Of a DNA stretch of 25,684 nt, positions 18,101-23,357 are shown in pieces. The DNA comes from Scybalocola_A sp900557175. Lineage in GTDB: Bacteria; Bacillota; Clostridia; Lachnospirales; Lachnospiraceae. The notes below the pieces were generated by a model. It searched no databases, was not told the origin of the DNA, and worked only from the letters and a program-made list of their open reading frames with translations. The position numbers and the translations under genes were made by a program. The DNA lies in NCBI GenBank assembly GCA_937890745.1, contig CALADH010000027.1:1-25684 (forward strand), read 5' to 3'. Each line of letters opens with the position of its first letter. Within the stretch, counting starts at the first letter, position 1.

Positions 18101-18518
18101 TTCGGATTTAAAAGCTTCTGACGTGACAGAAAATTCATTCAAATTAACATGGACAAAATCAGAAGATAATGTTGGTGTTGAAGGCTATGAGATTTTCATT
18201 AACGGCGAAAGTGTCGGTAAGCTCAAAGAGACAGGCGCATATATCAATAATCTTTTGGCAGGCACAGAATACAAGGTTGTTGTCAAAGCTTATGATAAAG
18301 CCGGAAATTACTCTGACGCTGCAGAAATTACAGTAAAGACTTCCGGTAAGTCAAACAGCGGCAATAATGGCAATGGCGGCAGCACAGGCAAACCGTTTAT
18401 GAAACCGGTGAAGACCGGCGACAATGCACCGATTGCCGTTGCAGCAGGCGCAATGATTGTATCAGGCCTTATGGTCGGCGCGTTAATCTTACGCAAAAAA
18501 GTAAAAAGAGTCAGATAA
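12138..18518 (+). CDS. Secreted, surface-anchored GH101 endo-alpha-N-acetylgalactosaminidase
   Basis: GH101 enzymes release Gal-beta1,3-GalNAc (core 1) from Ser/Thr of mucin-type glycoproteins outside the cell. The 2126-aa protein has a signal peptide (1-34, ending AMAA). Two tandem related beta-sandwich-like domains (~35-239 and ~269-450) are joined by a TGE-repeat linker (240-268). A carboxypeptidase-regulatory-like domain (~458-535) precedes the GH101 core (~536-1265), with DMNEDKELDWNDGA, LKGYGNEGHDS, IYLDVW (D998) and WRFSTEFPYEGEYDS (E1024). D998 and E1024 match the nucleophile and acid/base of pneumococcal GH101. Two carbohydrate-binding-like modules (~1268-1425, ~1428-1604), Big2 (~1605-1682), CBM32-like (~1686-1834), Big2 (~1835-1917), Ser/Glu repeats, FN3 (~1982-2068) and PVKTGD (2090-2095) plus a membrane helix and basic tail follow. 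ATG12138 has AAGGGAGG upstream; the earlier in-frame ATG12078 lacks an SD and would bury the signal peptide. Confidence 0.93.
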   Translation: MRKRRAFAFVLTFAMIFSAFLGYLPSFSQKAMAAETPVYMAHLKSGVGNGNGHFGNGNPEAFALSDAKTVTNEDFSFKLKVGSTKTDTRLRFVTKYASDTQWGYVAYDGMDNHWFYEFKNGNKSNYPNFTGGTLPELNQNDIVSFSGSYTDQGLKLTVNNETSGKSGTAYANNADFLALKDVAGQIGFGAATYNTSYTDIYFSDVVAGGKTYTADDYANWSIYKGDTITSQTWEPKVDVSDSGSGETEETGETGETGETEPTPESGEGTKWISVEGGPKNGGGHAYGNAGVAAPAFLLDTSKTMPKDGTLSLKFRPMTNDMNFGIFYTYGDDNNWFYVGYDKTSKWYYQYKLNGSEQYPKLAGLPDPVPGETMNIQISLSRESLSVVVNGEKATTSAPNLYKLTEQLNGKGKFGVKANAQTKVQFANMTLNGENCMDDTWDWCAKRDGQVSNVTYTKTAPVTGTVKNAKGEAIAEATVRIGADSAETDTAGAFEFKAIEEGTYKTAVTAPGYQAYEQELKVSADKENKLEVTLEEKTPLNLDDYDKISSDYMDVYVGREFPVVARYALKADPETYFRGQETEVNTIKINGKAIEPTNVKVEKAGNAQTYAMTLADAETGINVNMTVKISVNDNDLTWEVTSLEKGEGCPAIASIDISEMNLVGVDAVEKEAVFDGAKASSDTNVFGDVKITWDNGFSPSAVDGYLYGFLTNGKLSAGLWSNSEAEGDKRVILNNGADTMGLSSAVWYYERGDKKGQNRTDLTYPISELPCTKVCIAGDMNEDKELDWNDGAVAFRDIINIPQGAEDIKDLVNYRIVMNFASMAPNPFLATADNIKKVYLATDGLPQAVMLKGYGNEGHDSANSEYADVAEREGGIEDFKDLIKIAHDYDAEIGIHINAQEAYPEAKSFNDTMVNNGASTGWGWLDQSFVIDKLWDLGSQARYKRLVQLYDRINGTSFYSGKWENGEYVKKSEGTVADKATIAADAKNRPDNMDFIYLDVWYQDAWETRQIVDEINALGWRFSTEFPYEGEYDSTWSHWATDTNYGGSATKGYNSDIIRFLRNDLRDVQVLNNPAFGGTADNPLLGGFKLYGFEGWGGNQDFNHYIKQTFLENLPTKFLQHYQVYDWENYEAGQSPVGNHEKEITLKNGNDTVVVTRNEKQRSDINIERTIKLNDTVVLNDVAYLLPWTDSDTKEEKLYHFNLDGGQTTWQLLDGWNSLGTVVVYELSDQGRINPQTVNVSGGSFTFDAKPATPYVVVKGEALKTLKNGFGEKDYVADPGFNGYAGYGEKLSEKTWTGDIADASVGVEKSKIGDQRLVIRDNTKDVAVSTKISGLKAGTEYVAEFYVANESDAKTEIIVDTGSETVSNYTIKSIANNYVQCDNEHSSQMQRMQVSFTAASDAATLTVKRAKGSGAAYIDDIRIVEKALDNFKEDGSFEQDFETVVQGLYPFVLGSAQGVSDPVTHLSQKNAPYTQKGWNNRVIDDVIDGEWSLKHHGANTGIIYQTLPQNFRFEPGKVYNVEFDYQSGPDKAYALVIGEGTNYYKPTDDQMLAQAHTTQHATLQVIGSPSGQTWIGLYENGSKAGKGSMGQTDFILDNLKITEDKDAVAIMLEKTELYLGEAAQIVGANLDNVEITSDNEAVVTVDKENMKIKAVGAGTAVITAKLPDGDKVFNMTVLDRIVDDIPREEYPDINASANTEETAGEPGGAANTTDGDSATFWHSQYTPGKFEVSEKNPAVLTVDLGKAMEIGGFKFQQRPSANNGIVKQFSYRLLGEDGKTVVASGGHIAVPETDQAGGAWIDVFADAPAAARYIEISVEVGQGGFAAISEVEPIKVLKVVVNATLEDTTIKLGEPTALELKGDAGTTVKGVVWTSSDENVVVVDENGVATGLKEGTAVITATNAAGLNTKATITVEKVDESESESESESESQSESESESESQSESESESESQSESESQSESESESQSGSESESQSESGSEEDKQAPTKPSDLKASDVTENSFKLTWTKSEDNVGVEGYEIFINGESVGKLKETGAYINNLLAGTEYKVVVKAYDKAGNYSDAAEITVKTSGKSNSGNNGNGGSTGKPFMKPVKTGDNAPIAVAAGAMIVSGLMVGALILRKKVKRVR
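17891..18072 (+). repeat. Ser/Glu/Gln tandem repeat in the GH101 stalk
   Basis: Three 30-bp units (17901-17930, 17931-17960, 17961-17990), each encoding SESESESESQ, are followed by decayed 18-24-bp variants that keep the SES and SQ rhythm. The segment separates Big2 from FN3 and would form an extended, very acidic stalk near the cell wall. Near-identical units make it prone to copy-number change. Confidence 0.9.
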
Positions 18519-18542
18519 AATCGGCTTTTCATAAAAAAACTA

Positions 18543-18571
18543 TTGCATGATTCTGACATAACATTTATAAT
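18543..18571 (+). promoter_or_regulatory. Promoter of the FMN riboswitch-ribU transcript
   Basis: -35 TTGCAT (18543-18548), exactly 17 bp, and a consensus -10 TATAAT (18566-18571). Transcription would start near 18578, a few bases before the aptamer. No clear terminator for the GH101 gene precedes it. Confidence 0.8.
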
Positions 18572-18587
18572 AGTATATGTAATTAAA

Positions 18588-18705
18588 GAGAGGTTCTTCG
18601 GGGCAGGGTGCAATTCCCTACCGGCGGTATAGTCCGCGACCTGCGATAAGCAGCTGATTTGGTGAGATTCCAAAACCGACAGTATAGTCTGGATGAGAGA
18701 AGAAA
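18588..18705 (+). promoter_or_regulatory. FMN riboswitch aptamer (RFN element)
   Basis: The conserved RFN blocks are all present in order: GGGGCAGGGTG, AATTCCCTACCGGCGGT, AGTCCGCGACC, the AGCTGATTTGGTGAGATTCC block, AAACCGACAGT and the closing GGATGAGAGAAGAA, which pairs with GGTTCTTC to form P1. The element binds flavin mononucleotide and lowers expression when FMN is plentiful. It lies ahead of a riboflavin transporter, as expected. Confidence 0.96.
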
Positions 18706-18724
18706 CATTTGCATTGGTTTTAAT

Positions 18725-18764
18725 GCCCCGAATAGGTAGAGTCTATCTGTTCGGGGTATTTTTT
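18725..18764 (+). terminator. Riboswitch-controlled intrinsic terminator
   Basis: CCCCGAA (18726-18732) pairs with TTCGGGG (18750-18756). The intervening arms extend the stem with G-U pairs around a small loop, and TATTTTTT follows. This is the expression platform of the FMN riboswitch. TGCCCCGAA (18724-18732) is also perfectly complementary to TTCGGGGCA (18597-18605) in the aptamer, giving a mutually exclusive antiterminator. Confidence 0.88.
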
Positions 18765-18837
18765 ATGACATGGGAAATTATTTCATAAGTTTATGTTATA
18801 AAAATACATAGGAAATTAAATGCAAAACAAAGAGGAA

Positions 18838-18882
18838 CTTTTCTTAAATTTGGCGTACAGCGCACAAAAATATTAAGAAAAG
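18838..18882 (+). promoter_or_regulatory. Inverted repeat overlapping the ribU ribosome binding site
   Basis: CTTTTCTTAA (18838-18847) and TTAAGAAAAG (18873-18882) are perfect 10-nt complements with a 25-nt loop. The 3' arm ends at the first bases of the AAGAGG that serves ribU. Formation of the hairpin would partly mask the site. A possible 18-codon ORF (18820-18876, ATG preceded by AGGA) runs through both arms. Confidence 0.5.
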
Positions 18883-18891
18883 AGGTATTTT

Positions 18892-19656
18892 ATGATGAGC
18901 GGACTATTTGTGAAGCTTGGAGAGCTTGCCGAGGCAGGCAAAGACAATTTAACGTTTATTGGTGTTTCAGTGGTGATTATTGCAGTGCTGTTTGCGGCGG
19001 CGATACTGGCAGAAAAGTTTATTTTAAAGCAGCCGGCAGGGACTGTGAAAAGTGTACGGTATATGGCAATATGCGGCCTGATGTCAGCGCTTGCAGTGAT
19101 TCTTATGATGTTTGAAATTCCGCTGTTTTTTGCACCGAGCTTCTATGAGATTGATTTCAGCGAAGTACCTGTGCTTATCGGCGCATTTTCACTTGGGCCT
19201 GTGGCAGGTGTTATTATTGAACTTTGCAAGATTTTGCTGAAGCTTCTGATTAAAGGGACGACGACAGCCTTTGTCGGTGATCTGAGTAATTTTATGCTCG
19301 GCTGTATGCTCGTTGTTCCGGCGTCAGTCATTTATCATTTCCACAAATCGAAAAAGAGTGCCGTTATCGGACTTTTTACAGGAACGGCAGTGATGACGGC
19401 TGTCGGCAGTGTATTTAATGCGGTTTATCTTTTGCCGAAGTTTTCACAGCTTTACGGTATTCCTCTGGATGGACTTGTAGCGATGGGGCATGAAGTTAAT
19501 GAGGGGATTAATGATGTTATGACGATGGTACTGTTTGCCGTTGTGCCGTTTAATATTTTAAAAGGCGCTTTAGTGACGGTGATAACGATGGTACTTTATA
19601 AGCGAATCAGTCCGCTGCTTAAGGCATCCGGCGTCCGGCGGCGCGTTTCTGCTTAA
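18892..19656 (+). CDS. ribU: ECF transporter S component, riboflavin-specific (RibU)
   Basis: This is the substrate-binding membrane subunit of an energy-coupling factor transporter, 254 aa. It has an extra N-terminal hydrophobic helix (~21-43), then the RibU-type fold: VRYMAICGLMSALAVILMMFEIPLFF, EIDFSEVPVLIGAFSLGPVAGVIIELCKILLKLLIKGTT and several further helices. The EIDFSEVP motif and the ELCK...LLIKG...VGDLSNF pattern are typical of riboflavin S components. It needs a shared EcfA/A'/T module, not encoded here. The RFN element directly upstream supports riboflavin as substrate. AGAGG stands ~6-9 nt before two adjacent ATG codons (18892 and 18895); the first is listed. Control is by FMN-dependent termination and possibly by the hairpin over the ribosome binding site. 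Confidence 0.92.
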   Translation: MMSGLFVKLGELAEAGKDNLTFIGVSVVIIAVLFAAAILAEKFILKQPAGTVKSVRYMAICGLMSALAVILMMFEIPLFFAPSFYEIDFSEVPVLIGAFSLGPVAGVIIELCKILLKLLIKGTTTAFVGDLSNFMLGCMLVVPASVIYHFHKSKKSAVIGLFTGTAVMTAVGSVFNAVYLLPKFSQLYGIPLDGLVAMGHEVNEGINDVMTMVLFAVVPFNILKGALVTVITMVLYKRISPLLKASGVRRRVSA

Positions 19657-19660
19657 GTCA

Positions 19661-19714
19661 GACAGCACAGATGTGCTTCTGTCCGGCTAAAACAGCGCAT
19701 ATGTGCTTTTGCCG
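19661..19714 (+). repeat. Two tandem related hairpins after ribU
   Basis: 19661-19683 (GACAGCACA...TGTGCTTCTGTC) and 19684-19714 (CGGC...AGCGCA-TA-TGTGCT...GCCG) each fold into a hairpin around AGC(A/G)CA/TGTGCT. They share ACAGC.CA.ATGTGCTT as an imperfect direct repeat. They may end or protect the ribU transcript, although there is no good T-run. Confidence 0.5.
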
Positions 19715-19729
19715 CAGCAAAGTAGCTTA

Positions 19730-19758
19730 TTGTCATAAATCAAGCGGTATGTTATAAT
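19730..19758 (+). promoter_or_regulatory. Promoter of the YcxB-like/tsaE/tsaB/rimI operon
   Basis: -35 TTGTCA (19730-19735), a 17-bp spacer, and consensus extended -10 TGT-TATAAT (19750-19758). The 5' UTR before ATG19804 would be ~40 nt. Confidence 0.8.
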
Positions 19759-19803
19759 CAGCAATGAATATAGCATACTGCTTTTTTGATTGGAGGAAGA
19801 AAA

Positions 19804-20460
19804 ATGGAAGAAAACCGAAGGGAAGAAGAATGCCCGGAAGTGTCAGAGACTGTGGCTGAAAAGGAAGCAAAAGCAGACGGTGCGGCAACAGAGACAGAAG
19901 CGGCAGAGGCGGTCAAAGAAGCCGCAGAAGCCGAGCAGAAGACGACACAGAAGGAAATCATAGGCTTTGATATAAAGACCGGTGAGAAGGACATGACAAA
20001 TTTTGTCCTTTATCATAATTACAGATGCGCCAGCGGTATTTTAGGGCTTGTGCTCAGTGTGGCGGCGCTGATTTATCTCATCATCGGCTTTAAGACGATG
20101 GATAATATTATGCGTGTTGCACTTGTATTTATCGGACTGTTATTTACGGTTGTCAATCCTGTGATGCTTTCATATAAAGCAAAGCGTCAGGTGCGGACAA
20201 ATGAAGGCTTTAAAATACCGATTCACTATGGTATGACGGCGTCCTATCTGACACTGACACAGGACGATCAGTGGGTGCAGGTACCGTGGAAAAATATTTA
20301 CAAGGTTGTTGATACCGGATGGAGCCTTGTTGTTTATGTGTCAAGAATGCGCGCCTATGTATGGCCTAAAAATCAGCTTGGCGCACAGCTTAACGATGTC
20401 CTTGACCTGCTTCGCAAAAAGGTTGTGCCTGGGCGTGTCCGGATAAATATAAAAAAGTAA
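19804..20460 (+). CDS. YcxB-like membrane protein of unknown function
   Basis: The protein is 218 aa. Residues 1-55 are a highly charged Glu/Ala-rich, disordered-looking tail (AEAVKEAAEAEQ). Two membrane helices follow (~76-95 and ~103-121), then a cytoplasmic-type C-terminal domain (~135-218) with YLTLTQDDQWVQVPWKNIYKVVDTGWSLVVYVS and a WPKN loop, resembling the YcxB-like fold. The function of the family is not established. ATG19804 is chosen for GGAGGA 8 nt upstream; an in-frame TTG at 19786 would include the SD itself. It is the first gene of an operon with tsaE 12 bp downstream. That may be only a shared promoter and is not evidence of a tRNA-modification role. Confidence 0.75.
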   Translation: MEENRREEECPEVSETVAEKEAKADGAATETEAAEAVKEAAEAEQKTTQKEIIGFDIKTGEKDMTNFVLYHNYRCASGILGLVLSVAALIYLIIGFKTMDNIMRVALVFIGLLFTVVNPVMLSYKAKRQVRTNEGFKIPIHYGMTASYLTLTQDDQWVQVPWKNIYKVVDTGWSLVVYVSRMRAYVWPKNQLGAQLNDVLDLLRKKVVPGRVRINIKK

Positions 20461-20472
20461 GAGGCAAAAAAG

Positions 20473-20910
20473 ATGTTCATAGAGACAATGAGTGCGGAGG
20501 AAACTTTTGAGGCCGGTGTGGCGCTGGCAAAGGCGGCAAAGGCCGGAGAGGTTTATGCGCTGCTTGGCGACCTCGGCGTTGGAAAAACAGTATTTACACA
20601 GGGGTTTGCAAAGGGGCTTGGCATTACAGAGCCGGTCAGCAGCCCGACATTTACGATTATACAGGAATATGAGGAAGGGCGTCTGCCGTTTTATCATTTT
20701 GATGTTTACCGCATTGCGGATGTGGAAGAAATGTATGAGATTGGTTTTGATGACTATATTGAGGGCGACGGCGTCTGCCTCATTGAATGGGCGAATCTTA
20801 TTTCAGAGCTTCTTCCGGAAGATATTACGGTTATCCGTATTGAAAAAAATCTGGAAAAAGGCTTTGATTACCGAATGATTACAGTGACAAAAGGAGGGGC
20901 TTTACAGTGA
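20473..20910 (+). CDS. tsaE: tRNA t6A biosynthesis ATPase TsaE
   Basis: TsaE is the small ATPase that supports the TsaB-TsaD complex in making N6-threonylcarbamoyladenosine at position 37 of ANN-decoding tRNAs. The 145-aa protein has Walker A GDLGVGKT (32-39), the family motif SPTFTII (57-63), HFDVYR (75-80) and LIEWANL (103-109). Length and motif order are standard. GAGG lies ~8 nt before ATG20473. The last codons hold AAGGAGGGG, the ribosome binding site for tsaB, and the stop overlaps the tsaB start (GTGA), so the two are translationally coupled. Confidence 0.96.
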   Translation: MFIETMSAEETFEAGVALAKAAKAGEVYALLGDLGVGKTVFTQGFAKGLGITEPVSSPTFTIIQEYEEGRLPFYHFDVYRIADVEEMYEIGFDDYIEGDGVCLIEWANLISELLPEDITVIRIEKNLEKGFDYRMITVTKGGALQ

Positions 20911-21626
20911 AGATACTGGCTTTGGAAAGCTCAGGACTTGTCGCATCGGCGGCGGTCTGGGAGGATGGAAAAATTATTGGTGAATTTACGACAAATTTTA
21001 AAAAGACACATTCTCAGACATTGTTGCCAATGCTTGATGAAGTTGTAAAGATAATTGATATGAAGCTGGAGTGTATTGATGCTATTGCTGTGAGCAGCGG
21101 TCCGGGGTCTTTTACCGGGCTTCGTATCGGCAGTGCTACGGCAAAGGGGCTTGGTCTTGCTTTAAATAAACCGCTGATTCCGGTGCCGACGGTCGATGCG
21201 CTGGCTTACAATCTTTTTGGAACAGACAGGCTTATATGTCCGATGATGGATGCGCGGCGCCAGCAGGTATATACGGGACTTTATACGTTTGAAAATGGTG
21301 ATTTTAAGGTTGTTTTGCCTCAGACAGCCTGTGGTGTCGGCGAAATCACAGAAAAGATTAATGCGCTTGGTAAGCCGGTGATTTTCTTAGGTGACGGCGT
21401 TCCTGTTTATGAAAATATTATTGATGAGAATGTTTCAGTGCCTTATACGAAGGCACCGGCACATCTTTGCTATCAGCGCGCCGGTGCGCTGGCGTCGCTG
21501 GCGGCTGTTTATTTTGAACAGGGAAAGACAGAGACGGCAAAAGAACACCGGCCGGATTATTTGCGCGTGTCACAGGCTGAGAGAGAACTGATGGAGAGAA
21601 ATCCGGATTATAAGCCGCAGGCGTAG
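20907..21626 (+). CDS. tsaB: tRNA t6A biosynthesis protein TsaB
   Basis: TsaB is the non-catalytic partner that dimerises with TsaD in the bacterial t6A complex. The 239-aa ASKHA-fold protein begins MKILALESSG and has THSQ (34-37) and the hallmark SGPGSFTGLRIG (64-75), then PVPTVDALAYNL. It uses a GTG start at 20907, overlapping the tsaE stop by 4 bp, with AAGGAGGGG (20890-20898) at ideal spacing. The tail is shorter than in fused TsaB-RimI proteins; RimI is the next separate gene. Confidence 0.96.
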   Translation: MKILALESSGLVASAAVWEDGKIIGEFTTNFKKTHSQTLLPMLDEVVKIIDMKLECIDAIAVSSGPGSFTGLRIGSATAKGLGLALNKPLIPVPTVDALAYNLFGTDRLICPMMDARRQQVYTGLYTFENGDFKVVLPQTACGVGEITEKINALGKPVIFLGDGVPVYENIIDENVSVPYTKAPAHLCYQRAGALASLAAVYFEQGKTETAKEHRPDYLRVSQAERELMERNPDYKPQA

Positions 21627-21633
21627 GTGTGTG

Positions 21634-22089
21634 ATGGAAGTAAGAAAAATGACGGCGGCTGACGTTGAGACAGTGGCTGCCCTTGAGACAGAGATTTTTT
21701 CGGATGCATGGACGGCGCAGGGCTTTCTTAAAAGCCTTGAAAATCCAAATGCGGTGATGCTTGTGGCGGTGGAAGCCGGCGCTTTGGCAGGATATTGCTG
21801 CGTATATACAGTGCTTGATGAGGCGGAGATTGTCAATGTGGCAATCCATCCGAAATACCGCCGCATGGGGCTTGGCTATAAGCTGCTCACAGAAATGAAG
21901 CAGCGTTTTATGCCGCCGGAAGTGACGCAGTATTATCTTGAAGTGCGAAAGAGCAATACGGCGGCACAGCGGCTTTATGAGAAGCTGGGCTTTGTATCTG
22001 CCGGCGTGCGTAAAAATTTTTATGAAAAACCGTCTGAAGATGCAGTTTTGATGCAGATGATTGTTCCCAAACAGGATACTTGCCAGTGA
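21634..22089 (+). CDS. rimI: Ribosomal protein S18-alanine N-acetyltransferase RimI
   Basis: This 151-aa GNAT enzyme is expected to acetylate the N-terminal alanine of ribosomal protein S18. Features seen are the EIFSDAWT start region, the acetyl-CoA loop IVNVAIHPKYRRMGLG (RRMGLG at 76-81), LEVRKSNTAAQRLYEKLGF (E103 in the position of the conserved glutamate) and Y130. ATG21634 is 7 bp after the tsaB stop. The ribosome binding site is poor (TAGGTG overlapping the tsaB stop), so translation probably depends on coupling. The tsaE-tsaB-rimI order is widespread in bacteria. Confidence 0.92.
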   Translation: MEVRKMTAADVETVAALETEIFSDAWTAQGFLKSLENPNAVMLVAVEAGALAGYCCVYTVLDEAEIVNVAIHPKYRRMGLGYKLLTEMKQRFMPPEVTQYYLEVRKSNTAAQRLYEKLGFVSAGVRKNFYEKPSEDAVLMQMIVPKQDTCQ

Positions 22090-22107
22090 TTTCCGCTGTT
22101 TTTAAAT

Positions 22108-22125
22108 GCGTAAATACGCTATAAT
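22108..22125 (+). promoter_or_regulatory. -10 element with an abutting palindrome upstream of the small zinc protein
   Basis: A consensus TATAAT (22120-22125) is directly preceded by a perfect palindrome GCGTA-AA-TACGC (22108-22119). No good -35 box is present at 16-18 bp. The palindrome fills the spacer, a typical repressor or activator position. The transcript would carry the small protein, rnz and tsaD. Confidence 0.55.
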
Positions 22126-22160
22126 GAGTGACATCAACGATGACTCAGGGAGGAAAACAG

Positions 22161-22412
22161 ATGAGAAAGTACAGTAAGGATGGCAGACTGTGCCGTGTTG
22201 TATGTAATAACTGCGGTCACAGTGTACAATGCACCGGGGGTATTTTAAAAGAAGAATTTTTTGCAGCTCACGTTTCGTGGGGCTATTTTTCAGAACGGGA
22301 CGGACAAAAGGATACGTGGGACTTATGTCAGACGTGTTATGACGGGCTTACAAAAGCCTTTAAAATAGCGCCTGAAATCAGTGAGGAGACAGAGCTGATG
22401 ACGGCAGGATAA
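22161..22412 (+). CDS. Small cysteine-rich (zinc-ribbon-like) protein of unknown function
   Basis: The protein is 83 aa. CNNC near the N-terminus (with another Cys in VQC) and CQTC in the second half form a two-knuckle CxxC...CxxC pattern that could bind zinc. Between them is KEEFFAAHVSWGYFSERDGQKDTWDL. There is no signal peptide or membrane helix, so it is presumably cytoplasmic. I recognise it only as a conserved small protein of Lachnospiraceae-type genomes; its function is unknown. ATG22161 is chosen for CAGGGAGG 7 nt upstream; an earlier in-frame GTG at 22128 lies just after the -10 box. It is the first gene after its own promoter and 18 bp before rnz. Confidence 0.8.
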   Translation: MRKYSKDGRLCRVVCNNCGHSVQCTGGILKEEFFAAHVSWGYFSERDGQKDTWDLCQTCYDGLTKAFKIAPEISEETELMTAG

Positions 22413-22430
22413 CGGAAAAGAGGAAAAATT

Positions 22431-23339
22431 GTGTTAGATGTATGTTTGTTAGGCACAGGGGGGATGATGCCGCTGCCTTACCGGTGGCTCACCTCGCTGA
22501 TGCTTCGTTATAATGGCAGCAGTCTTTTGATTGACTGCGGTGAGGGTACGCAGATTGCCGTCAGAGAAAAAGGCTGGAGCTTCAAGCCGGTGGATATTAT
22601 ATGTATTACTCATTTTCACGGGGATCATATCAGCGGCCTTCCGGGTATTTTACTTGCAATGGGAAATTCTGAACGCACTGAGCCCCTTTATATGATTGGA
22701 CCGAAGGGGCTTGAGCGTGTTGTCAATGCATTAAGAGTCATTGCGCCGGAGCTGCCTTTTGAAATCCGGTTCATTGAAATCTCCGAAAATTATGAGGAGG
22801 TTCGATTGAATGGCTATTTGATTAAGGCATTTAAGGTGAACCATAAAATTACATGCTACGGCTATAGTGTGGAGATTGAGCGCGCCGGGCTTTTTGATGT
22901 TGCAAAGGCAGAGGCTAACGCGGTTCCGAAGATGTATTGGAGCAAGCTTCAAAAAGGTGAAGTTATTGAATATGAGGGGCGTATGCTCGTGCCGGATATG
23001 GTGCTTGGCGCACCGAGAAAAGGTATTAAGATCACGTATACGACGGATACGCGGCCGACACAGTCGATTGTTGATAATGCGAAAAATGCCGACCTCTTTA
23101 TTTGCGAAGGGATGTATGCAGAGAAGAACGATGTGAATAACGCTGTGAAATACAAGCATATGACGTTTGAGGAGGCTGCGGGACTTGCAAAGAAAGCGGA
23201 AGCTTCCTGCCTTTGGCTGACACATTACAGTCCGGCATTGAATTATCCTGAAAATTATATTGATTGTGCCCGGGCAATTTTTCCGAATACAAAGGCAGGC
23301 AAAGATGGCATGAGCGCCGAGCTCAATTTTGAAGATTAA
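22431..23339 (+). CDS. rnz: Ribonuclease Z (MBL-fold tRNA 3' endonuclease)
   Basis: RNase Z trims tRNA 3' trailers, mainly on precursors lacking an encoded CCA. The 302-aa metallo-beta-lactamase-fold protein has the metal-binding HFHGDH motif (61-66), LLIDCGEGTQ, FKVNHKITCYGYSVE, ITYTTDTRPT (metal Asp) and a late LTHYSP histidine. The GTG start at 22431 is preceded by AGAGG at ~9 nt and gives the family-typical MLDVCLLGTGGMMPLP. Both tRNA-Ser genes at the end of this window lack an encoded CCA and would be suitable substrates. It lies between rimI and tsaD in a tRNA-related cluster. Confidence 0.9.
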   Translation: MLDVCLLGTGGMMPLPYRWLTSLMLRYNGSSLLIDCGEGTQIAVREKGWSFKPVDIICITHFHGDHISGLPGILLAMGNSERTEPLYMIGPKGLERVVNALRVIAPELPFEIRFIEISENYEEVRLNGYLIKAFKVNHKITCYGYSVEIERAGLFDVAKAEANAVPKMYWSKLQKGEVIEYEGRMLVPDMVLGAPRKGIKITYTTDTRPTQSIVDNAKNADLFICEGMYAEKNDVNNAVKYKHMTFEEAAGLAKKAEASCLWLTHYSPALNYPENYIDCARAIFPNTKAGKDGMSAELNFED

Positions 23340-23357
23340 GAAAGAAAGTGTGAAATA

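Noticed and set aside
17890..18111. Repeats resembling a CRISPR array or an alternative-frame ORF of low-complexity sequence
   Set aside because: Units are contiguous without spacers and are in phase with the Ser/Glu reading frame of the GH101 protein. Other-frame ORFs are by-products of the repeats.
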